Source of the DNA: Marinomonas colpomeniae | GTDB taxonomy: Bacteria > Pseudomonadota > Gammaproteobacteria > Pseudomonadales > Marinomonadaceae | DNA length: 64,000 nucleotides | Assembly (NCBI RefSeq): GCF_014803385.1 | Contig: NZ_JACYFC010000004.1 | Coordinates: forward strand, 62,001-126,000 | Direction of reading: 5' to 3' | Shown: piece after piece, positions 63,650-64,000 of the stretch | How the letters are laid out: each line of letters begins with the position of its first letter | Numbering within the stretch: position 1 is the stretch's first letter | Translations under genes and position numbers: made by a program | Notes under the pieces: generated by a model | Seen by the model: only the letters and a program-made list of their open reading frames with translations | Database searches by the model: none | What the model was told of the DNA's origin: nothing

Positions 63650-64000
63650 ATGTCGGACTCAGAACAGAATTTAGTAGAGCGCCCAGCGGTTCGTTACGTC
63701 ACTATTGATGAGAATAATGATGGCCAACGAATAGATAATTTTTTACTTACTTTTTTGAAAGGCGTGCCAAAAGGCAAGATATACAACCTGCTTAGAAAGG
63801 GTGAAATCCGCGTTAATAAAAAACGGACTAAGCCAGAGTACCGTCTTCAAATTGAAGACATCGTTCGAATTGCCCCAATTGTTATTGCACCAGAGTCAGA
63901 AAAACCAGTTTTGTCTGATCGATTAAAAAGTGAAATAGAGTCGCGTATTATTTATGAAGACAAAGGACTAATTGTCGTAAACAAGCCTTCTGGACTTGCG
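63650..64000 (+). CDS. rluC: 23S rRNA pseudouridine synthase RluC, N-terminal part
   Basis: Runs off the window end; 117 residues are seen. An N-terminal S4-type RNA-binding domain (GQRIDNFLLTFLKGVPKGKI, then IYNLLRKGEIRVNKKRTK) is followed by the start of the pseudouridine synthase domain, IIYEDKGLIVVNKPSGLA. The divergent rne/rluC arrangement is conserved in gammaproteobacteria. ATG at 63650; an AAAGGA box lies about 15 bases upstream, a little far. Confidence 0.9.
   Translation, partial: MSDSEQNLVERPAVRYVTIDENNDGQRIDNFLLTFLKGVPKGKIYNLLRKGEIRVNKKRTKPEYRLQIEDIVRIAPIVIAPESEKPVLSDRLKSEIESRIIYEDKGLIVVNKPSGLA

Overview
The window reads as a low-to-mid GC gammaproteobacterial chromosome, most likely a marine Oceanospirillales member close to Marinomonas. 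This is inferred from protein family content and gene order (dnaX-ybaB-recR-rnd-ycgL-ycgN, radD near yejK, pilABCD-coaE-yacG, nadC-ackA-pta, aceEF, rne divergent from rluC); no database search was possible. Both ends are cut inside genes: yejK lacks its start at base 1 and rluC runs off at base 64000. No rRNA, tRNA, CRISPR array, prophage or complete insertion sequence was seen.

Layout. 1-7.3 kb holds yejK, a HAD phosphatase, small conserved proteins, a TetR regulator, the radD repair helicase, a 2OG-Fe(II) oxygenase and trhO. 7.5-15.5 kb is a plus-strand core cluster: dnaX (with a nine-A slippery tract that would yield a gamma-like product), ybaB, recR, rnd, ycgL, ycgN, a membrane-anchored von Willebrand protein and an overlapping class II glutamine amidotransferase. 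15.5-25.4 kb is an accessory zone: a lipoprotein, a decayed second copy of the 3' end of the amidotransferase gene, a NitT/TauT-type ABC importer operon ending in a DsrE-like gene, then an integron-type gene cassette array. Three attC sites have matched core boxes and an extrahelical base, but there is no integrase in the window. The cassettes encode unfamiliar proteins, and two small lipoprotein genes follow.

25.5-41.8 kb returns to mostly core genes: cysK, hrpA, mlaA with an acidic repeat tail, a PQQ-type sugar dehydrogenase, a hexapeptide acetyltransferase, transaldolase, dusA, an SDR, an M23 peptidase, a ZIP transporter, and benE with its GntR regulator. 41.8-48.3 kb (minus strand) carries a kinase/TPR response regulator pair, yacG, coaE and a compact type IV pilus assembly operon pilA-pilB-pilC-pilD with an unusually short ATPase. 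48.4-52.6 kb is nadC-ackA-pta (NAD synthesis and acetate overflow). 53.5-58.1 kb is aceE-aceF (pyruvate dehydrogenase; no lpd beside it). The window ends with a SulP anion permease, rne with a long in-frame minisatellite, and the start of rluC.

Most interesting points: the integrase-less cassette array with its unknown proteins and a repeated ORF-less element; the dnaX slippery run; the duplicated and nonsense-mutated 3' gene fragment that marks an insertion boundary; and the minimal pilus motor.
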